Shown here: in pieces, positions 1 through 12,500 of the stretch
Layout of the letters: each line of letters opens with the position of its first letter
Position numbering within the stretch: position 1 is the stretch's first letter
NCBI GenBank assembly: GCA_012861695.1
Contig: JAAOOA010000086.1
Span: 5,878,385 to 5,942,384 of the forward strand
Origin: Trematomus loennbergii
Taxonomy: Eukaryota; Chordata; Actinopteri; Perciformes; Nototheniidae
Direction of reading: 5' to 3'
Length of the DNA stretch: 64,000 bases
Notes under the pieces: generated by a model
What the model was told of the DNA's origin: nothing
Seen by the model: the letters and a program-made list of their open reading frames with translations, nothing else
The model's database searches: none
Made by a program: the position numbers and the translations under genes

Positions 1-31
1 GTGTTGGAAGAGGGCCAATTTTTTCCGGCTG

Positions 32-425
32 TGGGTGTTTCTCAATGTCGAGTAAAGCTGCTTCAGAGCCACTATTTCAAGCATACTACGTCATCGAGTG
101 CTGCCGAAGTACTGTTCCAATCTCCAGCATACTTGGAAATCTACCGAGCCCGGCGTACTTCGTAGCGAGAAATTTCGAGGCTGCACATGTGTAGACTCCG
201 CGGTCTTAAAATCCCCACAATGCTTTGCGCACGGACCAATTTCCCCAAATCTGTGGCGGAAGATGTAAGGCGGGGCCTCTCATATGACGCACACCTGCAT
301 ACTTGCTAGCGTGTTCCACTCTTCGTTTTCCGAATGCCAGGAAGTATTCTTGCCTCGCTTCTGAAGCAAGATGCTCGGCAGACATGTGCTACCAAGCAAG
401 CGTACTCGCGATTGAGAAACACCCA
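32..425. mobile_element. TIR element copy A (nonautonomous DNA transposon)
   Basis: Begins TGGGTGTTTCTCAATGTCGA and ends with the inverted form CGATTGAGAAACACCCA. The 394-bp body has no coding capacity. A near-identical copy lies at 629-1024 and a diverged one at about 50754-51313. No convincing TSD is visible, so the superfamily is not assigned. Confidence 0.8.
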
Positions 426-628
426 GAGTATTTTCAAATTCTAGCGCACTCGAGCTGGTTTCTCTAAAATGACCTGCCCCACCTTTAATATATCTATATT
501 TGTCTTGAGTTTTTTTGTGGTTAATTGAATATAAACCACAATATGTTGTAATGGATAAAGCCTCCGCTAAAGGAAATGTAATTAAATGTTAGTGTCTTTT
601 CACCACAATAAATCTTTTGTGATCACTG
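426..628. other. spacer between two TIR elements
   Basis: 203 bp of AT-rich sequence with no TIR, coding signal or RNA gene seen. Confidence 0.6.
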
Positions 629-1024
629 TGGGTGTTTCTCAATGTCGAGTAAAGCTGCTCCAGAGCCACTATTTCAAGCATACTATACGTCATCGAGTGC
701 CGCCGAAGGACTGTTCCAATATCCAGCATACTTGGAATTCTACCGAGCCCGGCGTACTTTGTAGCAAGAAATTTCGAGGCTGCACATGAGTAGACTCTGC
801 GGTCTTAAAATCCCCACAATGCTTTGCGCACGGACCAATTTCCCCAAATCTGTGGCGGAAAATGTAAGACGGGGCCTCTCATATGACGCACACCTGCACA
901 CTTGCTAGCCTGTTCCACTCTTCATTTTCCGAATGCCAGGAAGTATTCTTGCCTAGCTTCTGAAGCAAGTGACTCGGAAGACATGTGCTACCAAGCAAGC
1001 GTACTCGCGATTGAGAAACACCCA
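629..1024. mobile_element. TIR element copy B
   Basis: Same family and orientation as the copy at 32-425 and nearly identical along its length, with the same TGGGTGTTTCTCAATG / CATTGAGAAACACCCA-type termini. Near-identity of two directly repeated copies 200 bp apart suggests a recent insertion or a segmental duplication. Confidence 0.8.
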
Positions 1025-1974
1025 CTGATATAAAACATGAAGTACAAGCAACATACATCTTCCAGTGAGAATAATGTTGTTTTAAAACCTGTACCTTGTT
1101 TTAAGATGTTGCCACCTTCACTTTGCCGTTCCACTCCGTGCCTTTGGAGAGATGAGCGCAGGCCGCAGCTATGATATCCATTACTTTCCCTCCGCCTGCT
1201 GATCCCATCGGGGAGGATCTCTATTCATTAACAAAGAATGTGCAATCAACTCAAAAATGAATTACCTTTATGATTGTCCTACTGGAGAAAATTGTGGGTT
1301 TGTTTACTTTAATTGTTTAATCATTTATAAAAGGTGCCAATTATAGCAGCAGGGCAGTCTCATCATGAGGAGCATGCTCATTACAAATTGATTGTTTTTT
1401 CAAGAACACTCCTACAGATGATTACATACTGGTACTTTTGATAAAATATATAGTAACTTAAATAAAAGAAACCTAATAAAAGATTATTCGCAATAAATTG
1501 AAGACCAATGGTTACTTTAACAATAATAATCCATATCAACATATTTCATGTATTTACTTTACCCTCTCCAATCTGATTCAAAGTGACCATAGATAATAAT
1601 GTTCATAATGAAGTAAATATTGATTTCACACTGAATGGCACCATCAGTGTTAGGATTGGTTACCTATAAGCCTTGCTTCATAATGCAGTTCGATCTTCCT
1701 CCAGGTTGCTATCTCCCTTTCACAATTAAAGCCCTACAAATCGGAACAACTTGAGTAAATGTTAACCAAAATAGCCCCTCTGACAGCGGACACATGGAGG
1801 AAAAGAGAGAGGGAGAGGAAATGCTACATACATCGGTAAGTAAAAAAACCTTTCATCTTATTAATTCTGAGTGTTTACTCTGCCTTTAAAATTGTACTTA
1901 GATACAAGTTCCGGGTTGGTACTTGGTTTGGATCATACGTTAGCCAGGCTTAGTGTTAGCCGGAATATTCACTC
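1025..1974. other. intergenic, nothing recognised
   Basis: AT-rich sequence without exon-like blocks, TIRs or RNA genes that I can support. Confidence 0.5.
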
Positions 1975-3080
1975 CTGAACAAAATCTTAAGACCTACTGT
2001 AGGGAAAAATTACAAGAATTCCCATTTTGCAACGGTGGATTGTAACCAGGTTGTAATTAGAGCTTCAAAATGCCAAAAGAAGAAACAGGAGCAAGAGAGC
2101 AAATAGAGGGTAGGCAATTTATTGAAAACCGCATTTAAACTCAAACAGGCTGTTCATCAGTCTATCAAAAGTTTAAGACCATAGCCAAAAAAACAGAACT
2201 TAAAGTGTAAAAACTGAACTCAGTAGTGAGTAGCCCCACGGTTTTTGTTGATAACATTAAAAAATCGTTTAGGCATGCTTGATGCAAGTGTTTCCATGAG
2301 GCTGTTTGGAACGTTGCTCCATGTGGTGAGGATGGCTTCAAGAAGGGCATCCACGGACAGGAACTGACGTCCGTTTTTGTAAACTTTCCTTGCCATCAAT
2401 CCCCAAACATTCTCAATGTGATTTAGATCAGGGGAACATGCAGGATGGTCCAAAAGTGCGACTGCAGCGTTGTCCTGTTGAAAGACCCAGTCATCACCGC
2501 ACAGACGAGGCCCTCAGGCAAGAGGGACGCCCGCTGCAACATCTCCACACAGCCAGCTGCCGTTTGACGCCCATGCACAACCTGAAGCTCCATTGTGCCA
2601 TTGAAGGAAAAGAACCCCAGATCATGATGGAGCCTCCTCCACTGTACCGCGTAGAAAACAGCTCCAGTGGGATCTCCTTGTCATGCCAGTAACGTTGGAA
2701 GCCATCAGGACCATCCAGGTTATATCATGACTCATTGAAAAGGTGAAAAACGTTCTTCCCCCCTTTCAATGTTCCATGTATGTCCCTTGCAAAGTCCAGA
2801 CGGGCACGTTTTTTTTCTCGAAGAAATGTTTTGTTCTTTAAGCCCTTCTCTCGCAGATACCGTTTTATGGTTATTGGGCTGCAGTCAGCATTCGTAACAG
2901 CCTTAATTTGAGTCGAGGATTGGCCTGTGTCTTTACAGACAGCCCGTAGCGCAGGTGCATTTTTTTTTAAACACCCACTTTGTTCAGGAGTGTACATGAT
3001 CACAGTACATTTTTGGAAACAAATTAAGAGATTCCTTTAGCTCTAAGGAAATCAGAACGAAATCCGACAGCGATATTAGT
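1975..3080 (-). mobile_element. Tc1/mariner-like element remnant
   Basis: Two decayed reading frames on the minus strand resemble a Tc1 transposase. An N-terminal helix-turn-helix part (2725-3003: VTNADCSPITIKRYLREKGL, then KNKTFLREKKRARLDFARD) precedes a C-terminal part (2220-2453: MDHPACSPDLNHIENVWGLM) with the SPDLNxIENxW motif of Tc1-family DDE enzymes. The intervening frame is lost. Flanks include Tc1-like inverted segments (CAAAAGTTTAAGACCATAGC near 2166 and CACTCCTGAACAAAATCTTA near 1970). Exact ends are uncertain. Confidence 0.8.
2220..3003 (-). pseudogene. Tc1-like transposase pseudogene
   Basis: Coding remnants from 3003 (start) to 2220 (stop) are interrupted between 2725 and 2453, where the central DDE part should lie. 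A family member is usually about 340 residues; here only about 170 residues are recognisable in two frames. It is inactive. Confidence 0.78.
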
Positions 3081-5042
3081 ATGAAACATTAAGGGGGGAA
3101 AGTTTTGTTTCTGCTTTAAAACAAGCAACAATAGGCATTCATCTCAATCAAACGAGCTCTAATTATGATTAGTAAATGTATAAAATAAAATTAATGAATG
3201 ATAATCAACTTCATTAAAGCAACATTTCTATTGTATTGAATGCCATGTGACTCACTTTGTTGCCTGAGTCAACTTAATCCCTATTATATGATTTATGATT
3301 CATGCATAATTATTTTTGTACATGTAAGACATGGCATGCCTGAGAATACAAACACTGGTGGTGAAATAGAAAAAGGTCCCCGAGTCGTTGCTGTCTCAGG
3401 AAACACAATTTCAATCACGATCCGGATCAACTTTCCCTGACCCTGACGCCAATGAAACTCACTCAGGGGCTGATTACATTGAGGGAAAGAAAAGAACGGC
3501 TGTCAATCTTGAAAAATACTTGTTTAATAAAGTCCTCAAAGAGCCCACTTTGTGAAGGGATGTTGTGATGGCAACGAGGTGAAGGGTTAGGGAAACACAG
3601 GAGCGAGCGTAACTAGCTTCCATTACTCAATTCTCTGTGGTCCCACAGCTTGATAAAACGATTTTTGAGTAAAGACAGAGGCCATCCGCGGAGACATTTA
3701 GCGGTTCTGACAGGCCGCCTTCAAGTAATCTAGGGATGCTCTGTACAGCTAATGAAAACAAGCGGTGCAGTCTAACTCAATTGCAAAGCAGTAATTAAAT
3801 AAAAACAGAGCAAAAGCCGATTTTCTTGAGAACAACATTGACGGAGAAGAGAGAAAAGGGTGATTATCCACAGCCTTTAAAAATAAAAACAAAACCGCCT
3901 TGTAAACTGGCAGCACTCGGGGGAACTGAGGACACAAATTGCACATAGTCTTCAGAAAATTGCCCGTCCTGATGAAGACTATTGAATGGTGAAGCTGAAC
4001 TGCTTTCGACAATATTCCTTTGTTGGTTCAGTTCACACAACAGGCAAACCTGATCAATACATTTGTTAGAGCAGTTGTCCTATCATTTCTGAAGATCCAA
4101 ACTTTTTAAAAAGCTGTCTGAATTCTGTTCATTATTGCCTCCAGCCTACCATGAAAAGTCACTGATATGGATCCATTTCTCACAGGACTCGAAGGCTTTG
4201 TTGTGTTGAAGCCTTTTTCAGGTATAATCCTAAGAAGACCTTCATCCCTGTATCTCCCTGATTGTGTCCCTCTAATCTTTTCTTGTTTTGCTTTTAAAGA
4301 GAATAGGAAATGGACCATCTTTCACTTTTAACATAAAATCCATTATTGTCTCTCTTGCATCTTTTTGTATCTATTTTGGCGATTTGGATGAGTTGGCTCA
4401 AGACAGGCATTTTTGTTTACTAGATGGATCTTTAAGATGTGAACATGTAGCCAATGATGCTGAGGAAATGTACACAAGTTGAAAACCTGAACTTTTCTGT
4501 ATGAACCGTTTCTGGTTTCTAAAGGCCACATGTATTCTAGTTTAATATCCCAGAGGAGCAATGCATCAGATGTATTTATAAACATACTCCAAGCATGTAT
4601 GATTTCCATTTCAACCTTCAACTCCTAAAAAGCCATGATTGCATTTTTAGACCTCCTGAGATGTTAGGCTTCAGATATGATCCGTCCAAGATTGAGGCTA
4701 ACGCAACAGGAGCCTGTGAGATGTGTGAAATGTTTATGAAATGTGTGGAAATCAATTTTGGCTTCTTTCATTCTTCCACAGTAAAGGCTGTCAAATGAGC
4801 CAAGCAGAGGGATTTCCTCAGTGACCACCTCCCCACGGACCATCTGACACATGACTACGACCATCCCTTGGTGCAACACTGCAAGCCTTCAGAAAAACTG
4901 TCATTAAGACTGATGCACACATTTATATGAACCGGAATTCATGGCATTACAGATGTATGTGATAATGCAGAGAGCATTAAAAGTTATCACGTGTATGACA
5001 TTTGACAAAAGCGTAATAAAGCATTCAAATTGATGTGATTAT
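3081..5042. other. intergenic, nothing recognised
   Basis: About 2 kb downstream of nudcd1. Short open frames on both strands show no family motif, no splice context and no conserved blocks; I treat them as chance. Confidence 0.5.
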
Positions 5043-5530
5043 TTAAAGTGGACCAATCATGCTATATTTGAATAATATAGTGTAGGGCCATACCTATATA
5101 AGGCATATTTATACTTTTTTTTCCTTCAAAATACCAAACAGATCATGCATTTTAGCCATGCCTCATTTTGCTCAATTTGACATTTTTTAGCAAGGGCAGA
5201 TTCAGTGAGAACAGCACCATCTACAGGCCTGGCATATGTACTACAGCGTCTCCAGCGCTTTCGAACGGCAATGGCCGTGGCTGTCTCCTCCTAATTGGTG
5301 GAGTTGGCCCAATAGCCGTAGCGCCACTGTCCTGACGTCAGGACAGTGTTCAAATCTGGATCAGTTTTTATCAGATCCGTTGCAGCCCCTTTTTTTAGAG
5401 ATTTGGGTATGGAGGAAAATAGAGAGGGTTGTGTTTTCTGACACTTGGTGAATTCCCTGGAACACCGGGGACACATATTCATGTATAAAAGACGTACAAA
5501 AGTGCATTTTGCATGATAGGTCCCCTTTAA
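5043..5530. mobile_element. TTAA-flanked MITE, reverse copy
   Basis: Termini TTAAAGTGGACCAATCATGC and GCATGATAGGTCCCCTTTAA are inverted repeats (18 of 20 match). The interior aligns in reverse complement with the adjacent MITE at 5532-6051 (shared ACATGTGTCCCC and AAGTGTCAG blocks). No coding capacity. Confidence 0.8.
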
Positions 5531-5531
5531 C

Positions 5532-6051
5532 TTAAAGGTCACCTATTATGCAAAATCCACTTTTTCATGTTTTTTATACATCAACATGTGTCCCCTCTGC
5601 GTTAAGAGATTCTGAAAGTGTCAGGAAAAAAGATTCACTCTCTTTTTGTCCTGATCCATTTATATAAAAACCTGTCTGAAAATGAGCTGATCAGATTTTG
5701 GCCACTTTGTGATGTCATAACGTTTTTTTGGCTTGTGTAACCATTAGCCAATCAGCAACCAAGGTAACCCCCCCCCCCACCCTTATCACCTGAATCTCCT
5801 CCTAGAGCACCATTGTGTTCTTTTTAACCAAATATCTCTCAGAGGGGCGTGGGGAGTGGCTCCTCATTTTCATCTAAAGTAACAGACACAGAATCAGAAC
5901 TTTTGAAACAGGGCTGAAACAGAGGGGTTTATGGCATGCTACAATTCATGATCTGTGTGGTATTTGGAGCCAAACACTTCAGAGACATGTTTTGTATATA
6001 TCTGAGACCTGCAATATATTGATGAAAAACAGTATAATAGGGGACCTTTAA
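5532..6051. mobile_element. TTAA-flanked MITE, forward copy
   Basis: Termini TTAAAGGTCACCTATTATGC and ATAATAGGGGACCTTTAA. It is separated from the previous, oppositely oriented copy by one base (5531). It holds a C11 run near 5769. It overlaps the probable nudcd1 3' UTR or polyadenylation region. Confidence 0.8.
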
Positions 6052-6052
6052 T
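6047..6052 (-). terminator. candidate polyadenylation signal (ATTAAA) for nudcd1
   Basis: No AATAAA is visible on the minus strand in the 800 bp after the nudcd1 stop. The first common variant is ATTAAA here, 232 bp downstream, formed at the outer edge of a TTAA-flanked MITE. Whether it is used cannot be told from sequence. Confidence 0.3.
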
Positions 6053-6283
6053 GATTATCCTGGAAACAATCAGCTCTAGTAAACATTTATCATAATTTGA
6101 CATGGCTCCTTCATCTTATAGACATTTCGCAGCACAGAAGACTAGTGGGAGTTGAAACATGAGTAAACCAACATTGAGAACAGAGAGTACACATTAACAC
6201 ATTCAGATAAAACATCTTAAGTTTGGAATGATCACGCTCCGAGGGGGAGGTGAGATGAAGATGTAAAACTAAGAGTCCCAAAT
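6052..6283 (-). other. nudcd1: nudcd1 3' UTR (inferred)
   Basis: Sequence between the stop codon and the first candidate polyadenylation signal. No repeat or structure seen. Confidence 0.4.
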
Positions 6284-6573
6284 CTAATTATTATTGACCT
6301 TTAGTATAAACAGGTTACTGGAGGTCAGGATGTACAGTCTCTCATTGGTTGCTCTGAAGCCCAGGATTGGCTTATCGGAGTCCAGGCTGGCCACCTGTTG
6401 CTTGGCAACCTGTCCTACTTGCCGGCCCTGCTTCCTGTTAAAGAGGACGGTTTCCACCGGCGACGGCTGTCTGTAGATGAATGCTCGGCGGAGACACTCG
6501 CACAGTGAAGCGTAAGAGAAGTTAGGAGGGCAGGTGGCAAACTTTTTATCCCGTTTGGAGGCCTGGACGTAGC
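6284..6573 (-). CDS. nudcd1: nudcd1 coding exon 10 (C-terminus, stop TAG)
   Basis: Acceptor TTCCACAG|GCTACG. It encodes [20 protein letters not shown], then [40 protein letters not shown] and [20 protein letters not shown], ending KVNNN and TAG at 6284-6286. It is 290 nt including the stop. Confidence 0.96.
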
Positions 6574-9500
6574 CTGTGGAAACACAATAGTGACAGATAA
6601 GCAGATCTGTGAAAGGAGACACCTTCACATTGGAGTGGTGCACGGAGGATGTCTTTTTTGTTAGGCTGACCGGGAAGTTAGCAACACAAGGTCTTCTTTA
6701 AAACAAAATACATTAGATGAACGATTATATATAATAACACGTTCATTATACTTACGCGTTTTGTTCAGTAGGACAATATCAACATATTAAAACCATTTTT
6801 TCAAGTTCAAGCGTAAATGCAATCGTCAGAAGTTAATAGCTTACCTATTGCTAGAAACAAACAACATCACGGTTGTACCACCATGAAACTAAAGGCGTGT
6901 GTTAGCTATTGACTCGTAATTATAGCTAATTCATTGTTAGCTATTGCAACATGATGGTACATCGTAGATTGTACAAAACCACCCACCTTATTTCAGGCAT
7001 CTAACCAAAATCTCATTCAAATAAAACATTGACTTCAGGGCGAGGGCACCTGAAAGTGATAAATGCTAAGCTATTCCGGGTTTAGGACTCAGAGTAATTA
7101 TGCAGTGACATGAGCAGTTGGGTTCAGGCAGAGTTATGCATATGTTTTTCAATGATTGAGTATTCGTGTAATATACTCGATTAATCATATGGAGAAACAA
7201 ATCTACCGTACTTGCCGGCCCTGAAGAAAAAACTAAACAGGAAGATAGAAAAATGCATTTAAAGCATAACGTTGATCCTGCATTTGTGTACTGTCACTTA
7301 GTCAAATCGAATGTATTTCTCCCAAGGCCATAATCAAGTAGGCATTGGCAGAGGAGATTTGTCACATTTTTCATGGGTGCACCCCACATACTCAGCTCTG
7401 CTGCTCATCCCACAAATGCTTGTTCCTTAACAATGTGGTACCATTGGAAAGGTCAGAAAACAGGCTTTCCAACAGTATAAGATGTATTGCCAAAGAGCAT
7501 TGTTACAACATAGAAATCATCCCTCAAACACAAATTGACTTTTAGTTTAGATTGAACTGTCTCACTCAGAGCTTACAACAATTGTGAAGTCCTCGACTAT
7601 AATTATTCCCCAGAATTGTCAAAAAATATTGCTGAAAAATATATATTACGTAAGGCTGAGTGGCGACATTTAAACACCTAAGAATTAAATACCTTAGGGT
7701 TTTGACTGAAAGGAAAAAGCTAGTCATTTGAAGAAGACGTTACCTTGGGCTCTAGGTAAACAAACAATAGCCGCGTTCACACCAAGTACTTTGCCGTATT
7801 TAGTGCCGGCACTCAGAGCCCCGGCACTTATGACCCCAGGGCATTTAGTACAGATCGCGTTCACACCGGAGTACTTTTCCCTGAGGGAAGATTACGCAAA
7901 TGAAGCCGATGACGTCACTTCGTCTTCTTCTGCTTTGGGTTTACTGGCAGGCAGCAAACAACTTCACGGCGTATACTGCCACCCGAAGTCCCCGGCCGCA
8001 AGTCCCCGGAGTTGGGGACTGGCTTCAGTAGAAGCTGCTGGGACTCCCAGCAGCTTCTACTGAAGCCTTCCGAGTAAATCGCCAGAACGCCGACACCTCC
8101 TCATCTCCACTCCTCCCATGTTTTGTTTTGTGTTGCCATAAGTTAGTCTCTCTGCGTTTGTGCGCTGGGCGAATGCTAATAATGCTAATGCTAATAATGC
8201 TAATGTGAGGATAATACAATGGCGGCTCTACAAAACATTTCAGAGTTACGAGGCGTGGTTTGCAATTCGCCCAGCCAACCAGAACTGGGGCACTTTTTTC
8301 CCCCAGGAAAGTACGATCTCTCAGCAGGCACTAAAAATGGGGGTAAAAGTTCCCGAGATTAAGTGCTCTTTTTGGTGTGAACGCGACATAAGGGGTACTA
8401 ACGGAACTAAACGCGAAAAGTACAGTGAAAAGTACTCCGGTGTGAACGCGGCTAATAAGGCCCTACAAATCCCATTCAAACCTTCAACAGTGACATAGCT
8501 TCCAGTTTGTATGCTTACACACAGCAAGTTCCTGTTTTGTTAAACAGAAGGTCTTATTTCATACCACAAAAACAAGAGAGGACAAAAGATGTGGAGATTG
8601 ATGAACCCGATGAACTGAGCTGTTTTTAGATGGTGCTCCCCATCTCTGCTGAAAAACAAATTATCTTTCACTCTTATCAGATTAGCTACTTCCTGTTTGC
8701 CTAGAATCCCCATCTGACACCAGGGTGTTCCAATAACTGTCTACTGCTGCTCAACATTGTCATTGACTCTAATAACATTAGTTTTAAGAAACAATGTTGC
8801 CTAGAGCTTCAACCTGCAGAATCAATACCAAACCAATCGTTGCGTTGTGTAACTCCCACTCTCTCATTTTTTTAAACTCTGAAATTCTTAATATAGACAG
8901 TCAATTTACTTCCAACAGTAAATAACTTGTGTTTTTTTTTCATAAATAAAATGTATTATTATTATAAGTTTGATTTAAAACAAATAATTTGTCTCCAAAA
9001 CATTTTTGGACTCACTGAAATACATCATTATTTTCAAATGACCTGTCACACTGAATGATTTATTCCAAACTGAGATGGACGGATTGGGAAATATTGAGTG
9101 TTAAGAAAACAAATAAAGTCATACCTGTCAAAGTGGAACATTGAAATATGACTTGTTCCAAAAGCTGTCGTTGAGCAGAGATGAATGAGCGGATACATTG
9201 AATGGTGACAGAGAGTGAAAGCGACACGGCTCCAGAAATGAGAAGTCTGGCTGAGATTTTGATTTGAGATCTGGACTTGAATTAAAACAGCAGTCTCAAC
9301 TCAACAGTCAGTTTATCATCTTTACCTTTTGAAAGGGTTTATATGCAGAGCGGATCTGTCATAGATTCTGTTTCAATTCATTCGTCCCCTTTAGGCTACA
9401 AGCAGTGATAAAAGCTAAATAGATGGGTCATTCAAAGTGTCATGATTCATCAAAAAGTCAATTAATGAAGGCCTTCACTGAAAATGCTTCTTACATCTTC

Positions 9501-12500
9501 ACCTACACACATTGACTAACTCACGTCTTAAAGGGACCTTGTGGACCATTTGACCACTAGGGGCACTGCAGAGTAATGTGTTCAGCCATAACAGCTTATT
9601 TAAATGTATTCCTAGTGTGAACTATAGCTTTTGACCGTTTCACCAAATATTTAAAATACATTTTATTGGTGGAATATAAGTCAGACTCTAGAAGATGGCA
9701 TCAAATGGATGCAAATACAGATATAAACACTGTAGCATTAAAAATGTATTTTAGCAAATATTAAATGAAGTGAGAAATGCATTGAGCATGTTATATATAA
9801 AAGTAGGTTACTATTCGGTATTCATTTTTCATTTGCATTATGTATTCATTTTAGTTTTTTGTTTCTTTGGTGTGGTTTTCTTATACTTTATTCAAAAACA
9901 TGAGTTTACATTCTGAGCGAAGTGCATCTGTTACAATAAATAAAAAGGATTAAAAAATGTCAGCATTAACCTGTTAAACCCCATCCCTGTTTTTCAGGTC
10001 TCAGGCTCGAAAAGGACATTCCCAGAACAAATGACCATATCTTCCCTTCTAAAAGGGTTAAATTAATAATCGTTTCCCTCAAAGTAATGATAAACCTGTG
10101 AGTTGGATGTAGACAAGTCAGAATCAATATAGATGTTTTTTATTTTAAAGAAAATTCAGATTGAACATAGTAAAAAACTGTAAATTATAGTGTCTGTCCA
10201 AAAATTATTTTTTACTTATAGTGAAAACTACCCTTGAATGATGGTTAGTAGACTAAAAGCTTTAGGAATCCAAAGTACAACATATAATAAGTACCCTGTA
10301 TCAAGATTGATGCAAAACAAGTGACATTTGACCTTTTTAGAGAGGTTTAGCCAAAACCACCCCACCTCTGGGGTCATTTGGGTGGAAATGGGCGTTTTTG
10401 CCGTTTCTCTGGAACCCATCGGTCGATTTTGATGATTGACATCTCTTTTGAACCGTTAGAGCCAATAGAATCGAAGGGGAATTCCCACATACACACCAAC
10501 GTTACCATTGAGAAGTGGGGGCTATGCGCACGCAGTTGGCCCAAATCTAAACCTGTCTCACGCTCTGAAATCTGAAAACTTAAAAGTAGGTTTATTGCTG
10601 ATGGATTATCAGAAATCATTTGTGACACAGACTTGGATTGGATTAACCTATGGATTAACCTTCAGCAGCTTTTTTATCGTTTTAATACCATTGAAGACAA
10701 CTTTTGATCAGACAACGACAAAGGTAAGACATATTGCCGTTTTGGCTACCTAGCGCCACGTGTTGTGATGTCTGTTTTTGTTTATAATGTCGCGAGTTCT
10801 TATCATGGAGTGATGATACAGATACCTATCGATTCTGTGTATTCTCACGATGCTAATCGATATGTTGGATGTGCAGTTACGATAAGTAATAAGGGTGTTA
10901 TAACGTGTTTTCTGTGCAAACGGCGTCAGCATTCTTTCGCTCGTGGCTAATTCAGAGGCTCAGCGTTAGCTTTCTTTTGCAAAAAAAAAAAAAAAAGATC
11001 AGTTAGCTGAGTTTCTTCCCGTTACATGGATATGAAACATTCATAGTTTATTAAATATTAAGAAGCCCTCAGACGCTGTTTCCTGCAGATGATGCGTTTT
11101 TCACCGGGGGGATGGGGTTCAACAGGTTAAACATAAATGGCTCGCAGCTCACTCACAGTGCTTTGACATCTAAACCTACAGTATAAATGCAGTAAAAATG
11201 TTCTGACCTGTAATATCCCCAAATTTTTCGACTTTGTGAATCACACATTACGCCTAAAAACCTAACATATTTAACATACATACAGGTTTTTAGAAAATAC
11301 TATTGCAAATACAACATATGGACCCCTAAATAGAACCATCAGAATGCGTGTTTTTGGTTTCTGATCTTACCTAAAGCATTGAACGTGGCGATGTGCTCCC
11401 ACATGTTGCCGGGCTGTTGGGGTCGAGGCTGCCACAGCAGAGCGTCCACATCGTGCCTGAGGCAGAGGCAAGGCATCTCAGAGGGGTTCACGTCCACTGT
11501 GAACAGGTACTGATGGCTGCCAAGATTCACCTGTGGAGAGGGGGAGAGAATGTCCCCACGGCAAATTAGTGAATGTACCTGCTGCGTTACTATTTCACAA
11601 CTTTGGCCCTTACTTGCAAAAGTGTTCCAATAATAGAGGTGAAACTAATCTGCAGTGTATCGTTTCACACTTCATATATAATTGGCCTTTCTGACAGCTG
11701 AGACGTCAGAGAAATGCAGCACAGTGAAGCTCTCAAGTTTTCAATGGAAATGAAGGTAGAAGAAACCAGGATTCAGTATTGAGAATTCATCATTACATTA
11801 AAGCATGGAGACATGTCACAGTAGAGGGATAAAATACAAATATTAAACCCGACATATGTATATTTTCTTTAAAAAGTTTTTCCTGTTTAAAAATGTTTGG
11901 GTCAAATAAAAATAAACCACCTTAAGGATTTAGCCCGTTTAAAACCAATGCACCCGCACTTATTATGGTTTGGCGTATTTCAAACAAATGTAATGTTTAT
12001 GTGTGTAGGTCAGATTGTGCGATGTGGTGCATGCTCTAACTGTGTTAGCCGTTTGCTGCCTATAACAGCTTTAGAGGCATAAATAGTCATTTGTAAAACA
12101 TACATACACACATTCAAACATACATACATGCATTTCATGTATTGTATACTTTTATATGTTTTTTTAAAGACCTCTTCATTGTTCTATAACTGGAAGGAGT
12201 TACTGTTCGTGGCCATTGTGGGTGTAAAGCTGCACTGAATAGTACGAGATACGATAATAATCCATGTATTGATCCCACATACACTTCTCCATGATTGATG
12301 TGCTTGACATGATTGCATGTGTGTGGTTCCAGGCTATTCCAGTTTGACTCCATTTGCTTTGGAGAGACAATGACCGTTGCTCTGTCATAATTGCTCCTCC
12401 ACATTTGACTGTTCACACAGATCCCTCACTGATTCAACCCACAGGCTGCGAGTCTGACTGCCAACATGTCTCCCAGGCTGTCCTCCCCATCTCAACACAC

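Noticed and set aside
7..31. TSD for the first TIR element
   Set aside because: CTG occurs on the left of copy A and on both sides of copy B, but 3 bp is too short to be convincing and copy A lacks it on the right.
8160..8498. 112-codon frame starting with Asn-Ala-Asn repeats
   Set aside because: It is a translation of the CTAATG minirepeats and right end of the MITE at 7768-8454, not a gene.
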